Part shown: positions 60,826-64,000 of the stretch, in pieces
Position numbering within the stretch: the first letter of the stretch is position 1
How the letters are laid out: each line of letters opens with the position of its first letter
Assembly (NCBI RefSeq): GCF_000004195.4
Contig: NC_030678.2
Span: 87,766,904 to 87,830,903 of the forward strand
DNA length: 64,000 nt
DNA from: Xenopus tropicalis
Taxonomy: Eukaryota > Chordata > Amphibia > Anura > Pipidae
Direction of reading: 5' to 3'
Made by a program: the position numbers and the translations under genes
Notes under the pieces: model-generated
Seen by the model: the letters and a program-made list of their open reading frames with translations, nothing else
Told to the model about the DNA's origin: nothing
The model's database searches: none

Positions 60826-61068
60826 CAGGAAGCAGCAGACGCGATGCGATCGCGTCTGCTGCTTCCTGGAGGGTCCTGCGAGCGATCGGCTCGCAGGACC
60901 CTGATGACAGCCCCCCTGGCACATTGCCCAGGGGGGCTGTCATTGTTAGAAGCCCTCTGCAGCGGCGCAGAGCAGCGCTTAAATGCCAACGACGTATGAG
61001 ACACGTCGTTGGCGTTTAAGCCCTTTTACTGCCAGCACGTATGCCATACGTGCTTGGCAGTAAAAGAG
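60826..61068. repeat. five consecutive hairpins at the right end of the piggyBac-like element
   Basis: Arms: 60,826-60,845/60,849-60,868 (20 bp perfect); 60,871-60,883/60,889-60,901 (13 bp perfect); 60,904-60,919/60,928-60,943 (16 bp perfect); 60,978-60,996/61,003-61,021 (one mismatch); and 61,021-61,041/~61,045-61,068. The last hairpin places a direct copy of the left-end tip (CCCTTTTACTGCCAGC) opposite the true right tip. Confidence 0.93.
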
Positions 61069-61298
61069 TTAAACATATATTCCTGATTTTACATGTGTGC
61101 ACCTTTGGGGTTCAATTGTCTATAATTGTATGAGCTATCAATTACATTAACTTTCCATTAGTTGAATGACTAGTTGGGCCCCTAAACTTTGGAAACAAGA
61201 CATTTGTATAAACATCTCTTGCAGTTTCTTTTCAAAGTCCCAGGGGGCAGCGCCACCTTAGGGATCCTGAGGCGGCCAAGTTGATCTTGGCTATCACA

Positions 61299-61498
61299 GG
61301 CAACTAATCTCCCCAAAATGACTTCCCACCAGCAATAAAGTGAAACTCCAGTTAAAGTCATAAGCGTCACTTTGTTTTCCGAAGTTAGTTTCCTCTTGCA
61401 GGAAACTTCTTGTGACTTTGGAAATCTAAACATGTATGCCTTCCCACTGGCGATTCGCTTAATTGCCGATGGAAAGGCATTTTGAGGAGATTAGTTGC
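61299..61498. mobile_element. palindromic MITE, GGCAACTAATCTCCCC type
   Basis: GGCAACTAATCTCCCCAAAA at left and CATTTTGAGGAGATTAGTTGC at right are inverse with one difference. The interior keeps pairing (CACTTTGTTTTCCGAAGT, CAGGAAACTTC). A familiar Xenopus hairpin MITE design, somewhat decayed. Confidence 0.6.
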
Positions 61499-61876
61499 TT
61501 GCGGTAGCCCAGATTAAAAAAAGGCAACTAATCACCCTGTGCGCCATTGTCCATATTAACACTCCCACATCCACCCATATTCAACCTTTCATTTTACTAG
61601 CAAAGCCTACCTCCCAGTTTATTTTTTGTATAGCATACACGAAGGGCACAAGCAAAACATTGGTACCATATTCTTGTATTAATGTGGGGGAGACAACTTG
61701 CAGAGCTCCCCCAATGTCACACCTTGAAAGAACATCCTGACCTACATTATACGCAACTGACAGAAACATTAGGCAAAATAGTGGAAGTAGTTACTTTAAA
61801 AAACTACTACTGCAGAGAGTGGAGGTCTTACTCAGACCACAAATGAATTATTAACTTCCGCCATTTAGGATACTAT

Positions 61877-62035
61877 GGGGCACATTTACTAATCCACGAA
61901 TCCGAATCCCGAATGGGAAAAAAATCGGATTGGAAACGAAAATTTTGCTACTTTTTAGCCGCTGTCGCGTTTTTTTTGTGTTTTGCGCAGTTTTTTAGTC
62001 GCTGTCACGACTTTATCGTATTTTGTGCGACTTTT
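61877..62035 (+). mobile_element. truncated Harbinger-like MITE, same family as 8,258-8,728
   Basis: TAT then GGGGCACATTTACTAATCC, CACGAATCCGAATCCCGAAT and GATTGGAAACGAA as in the 8.3-kb copy; it lacks the 39-bp repeat and the right end. Confidence 0.65.
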
Positions 62036-62092
62036 TCGACTCCGACTACTCAGTTTCTGATACTTCCGACTCCACGACTCCGACTCCACTGT
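62036..62092 (-). repeat. fragment of the CAGRGCTGTGGAGTC hAT-like family
   Basis: Minus strand GTGGAGTCGGAGTCG and AAACTGAGTAGTCGG motifs, similar to the fragment at 32,592-32,670. Confidence 0.45.
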
Positions 62093-62108
62093 TTTTAATA
62101 TGCTAATG

Positions 62109-63849
62109 CAGTGCTGTCCAACTGGCGGCCCGCGACCCCCCTCTGTGTGGCCCCCCACCTGTCTGGCTGCTTTGATGGTTTACCCTTGTGTAAGATTTAA
62201 ATGGTATCAGTACTGAGATTAACTGCATGGTTCTCACCTCAGATTCAGGCTGTAATCCCTCTGTATTGTTTAAACATCTAATCCCCTGTACTGTTCACAC
62301 CTTTTAATCTATGCATTGTTCACCCCCTGCAGTGTTCACACCTCCTGCTCAGGCTGTAATCACCCACATTGTTTGTCTGTTCACACCTCAGACATTGTAT
62401 GTACTGCCTGGCCTATGCTGCCTGTGTGTAGGCAGCATAGGGTAGGCAGAGTATGGCACATAGGCAGCATAGGGCAGGGAGGGTATGGCACAAACAGGCA
62501 GCATAGGACAGGGAGGGTATTGAACACACAGGCAGCATAGGGCAGGGAGAGTATATGGCACACACAGGCAGGGCAGGCAGAGTATGGCACACACAGGCAG
62601 CATATGGCAGGGAGAGTATGGCACACACAGGCAGGGTAGGGCAGAGTATGGCACACACAAGCAGCATATGGCAGGGAGAGTATGGCACAGGCAGGGTAGG
62701 GCAGAGTATGGCACACACAGGCAGCATATGGCAGGCAGAGTATGGCACACAAAGGCAGGGCAGGCAGAGTATGGCACACACAGGCAGGGTAGTGCAGAGT
62801 ATGGCACACACAGGCAGGGTAGGGCAGAGTATGGCACACCGGCAGCATATGGCAGGCAGAGTATGGCACACACAGGCAGCATATGGCAGGCAGAGTATGG
62901 CACACACAGGCAGGGTAGGGCAGAGTATGGCACACACAGGCAGGGTAGGGCAGAGTATGGCACACACAGGCAGCATATGGCAGGCAGAGTATGGCACACA
63001 CAGGCAGCATATGGCAGGCAGAGTATGGCACACACAGGCAGGGTAGGGCAGAGTATGGCACACACAGGCAGCATATGGCAGGGAGAGTATGGCACACACA
63101 GGCAGCATATGGCAGGGAGAGTATGGCACACACAGGCAGGGCAGGCAGAGTATGTCACACACAGGCAGCATATGGCAGGGAGAGTATGGCACACACAGGC
63201 AGGGCAGGCAGAGTATGGCACACACAGGCAGCATATGGCAGGGAGAGTATGGCAGACACAGGCAGTATATGGCAGGCAGAGTATGGCACACACAGGCAGC
63301 ATATGGCAGACACAGGCATCATAGGGCAGGCAGAGTATGGCACAGACAGGCAGCATATGGCAGACACAGGCATCATAGGGCAGTCAGAGTATGGCACACA
63401 CAGGTAGCGTAGGGCAGGCTGAGTGCTGCCTGTGTGTGCCATACTCTGCCTACCCTATGCTGCCTTTGGGAGGTGAACCTGGCAGGGGTTTGTTCTGGGA
63501 GTTTGTTAGCAGTTGGAAATAGCCATTAAATGGTCCCTAAGGTGTGTAATTATATGCTGGGGGTTGCTGTGCTATCCACAGGGGAGGAGGAGTCATATGG
63601 ATTTTAGGGTGTGTCTTAATATGACATAATATACTTTTTTCACATATGAATGGTGGTTCATATCCCTGCAGTGAGGACCAAGCTTTTGGGTTTTTGCTGC
63701 ACTACCACCATTGTGATAAAATGGGTGTGGTTTGAAGTGGGTGTGGTTTAAAAGAGGGGAGTGGTCAAAACTGGCTTCTATTAGTGGCCCTCCACCATGT
63801 ATGCGCGAGAAATTCCGGCCCTCGGCACCGCAGAAGTTGGACAGCACTG
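62109..63849. mobile_element. hAT element carrying a minisatellite, copy 2
   Basis: Perfect 8-bp duplication TGCTAATG (62,101-62,108 and 63,850-63,857). Left end CAGTGCTGTCCAACTGG, right end AGTTGGACAGCACTG. Its subterminal sequences (CCCACCTGTCTGGCTGC, GGCCCTCGGCACCGCAG) match copy 1 at 33,354-34,434. 1,741 bp, longer than copy 1 mainly because the array is larger. Confidence 0.93.
62403..63470. repeat. minisatellite, GGCAGAGTATGGCACACACA family, expanded
   Basis: About 30-bp units: GGCAGAGTATGGCACACACA plus GGCAGCATAT or GGCAGGGTAG. Short inverted-orientation segments lie at both edges (about 62,403-62,430 and 63,421-63,465). Frames up to 322 residues on both strands are artefacts of this repeat. 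Confidence 0.93.
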
Positions 63850-63857
63850 TGCTAATG

Positions 63858-64000
63858 TATTTTATACATCCAGGAAGGGGCAGGGGGGAAGGGGCACTTA
63901 AAACACAACTGAACTGATAATAAACTGATAGACAATTTTATCTATACTCCTACTTCTAATGATTTCCCTAGAATCCCATAGTCATGTTTAAAGTTTAAGC
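63858..64000. other. window end, nothing recognised
   Basis: AT-rich sequence with one G-rich run; no feature supported. Confidence 0.3.

Larger units (their letters stand above)
54301..61068. mobile_element. 6.8-kb non-autonomous piggyBac-like element carrying a satellite array
   Basis: Flanked by TTAA (54,297-54,300 and 61,069-61,072), the piggyBac target. Left tip CCCTTTTACTGCCAGC; right tip inverted CTCTTTTACTGCCAAGC. These ends, and the internal GCCAACGACGT...TTTAAGC block, recall the Xenopus Uribo piggyBac group, as I remember it. No transposase frame exists; the interior is a degenerate leader, a ~394-bp satellite in two subfamilies (about 54.6-60.24 kb), a poly-A and GT-rich stretch, and a run of hairpins at the right. 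It would need a related transposase in trans. Confidence 0.85.

Noticed and set aside
62381..63442. Long overlapping frames up to 322 residues (Cys/Pro/Leu-rich, and MAHTG-type) on both strands
   Set aside because: They are translations of the ~30-bp minisatellite; open in several frames on both strands at once, with no protein-like composition.

Overview
The window looks like AT-rich, repeat-dense vertebrate DNA, almost certainly from a clawed frog (Xenopus). The evidence is one spliced, recognisable vertebrate coding exon together with DNA-transposon and MITE families of the kind that fill Xenopus genomes: TTAA-flanked Kolobok/T2-like and piggyBac-like elements, hAT elements with 8-bp duplications, Harbinger-like MITEs and a Tc1 element. 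No prokaryotic-style gene is present, and nearly every long reading frame here is a by-product of a tandem repeat.

Gene content. The one confident host gene is rims3 (RIM3-gamma, a presynaptic active-zone protein) on the minus strand. Its first coding exon lies at 11,200-11,432, with a clean acceptor and donor. A GC-richer block at 17,974-18,310, ending in a good minus-strand splice donor and containing an RFX X-box-like site, is the best candidate for its promoter and 5' untranslated exon. The later rims3 exons were not found and should lie beyond base 1. From about 18.3 kb to 64 kb I see no host exon that I can defend.

Mobile DNA, left to right. 2.3-3.1 kb: a hAT relic and a retroposed piece with a 15-bp target duplication and hammerhead-like remnants. 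8.26-8.73 kb: a Harbinger-like MITE with a 39-bp internal tandem repeat. 14 and 36.6 kb: two copies of another MITE. 25-31 kb: several TTAA MITEs and a solo LTR. 31.1-32.6 kb: a dead Tc1 transposon. 33.35-34.43 kb and 62.11-63.85 kb: two members of one hAT family, each carrying the same expanded minisatellite. 38.81-43.13 kb: a young, complete LTR element with no reverse transcriptase and one intact 434-codon ORF. 48.13-50.57 kb: a hAT element whose internal minisatellite is split by a second, nested insertion. 52.6-53.9 kb: a short hAT MITE and a TTAA MITE. 54.30-61.07 kb: a 6.8-kb piggyBac-like element that carries a satellite array of ~394-bp units and five consecutive hairpins at its right end.

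Two themes stand out. First, the LTR element behaves like a non-autonomous retroelement encoding only an unusual protein (zinc ribbon, PPPY motif, Trp/Tyr-rich C-terminus) that I do not recognise; it may be a strongly diverged Gag. Second, six separate DNA-transposon insertions here contain internal tandem arrays, which suggests that minisatellites are born and spread inside non-autonomous transposons in this genome.
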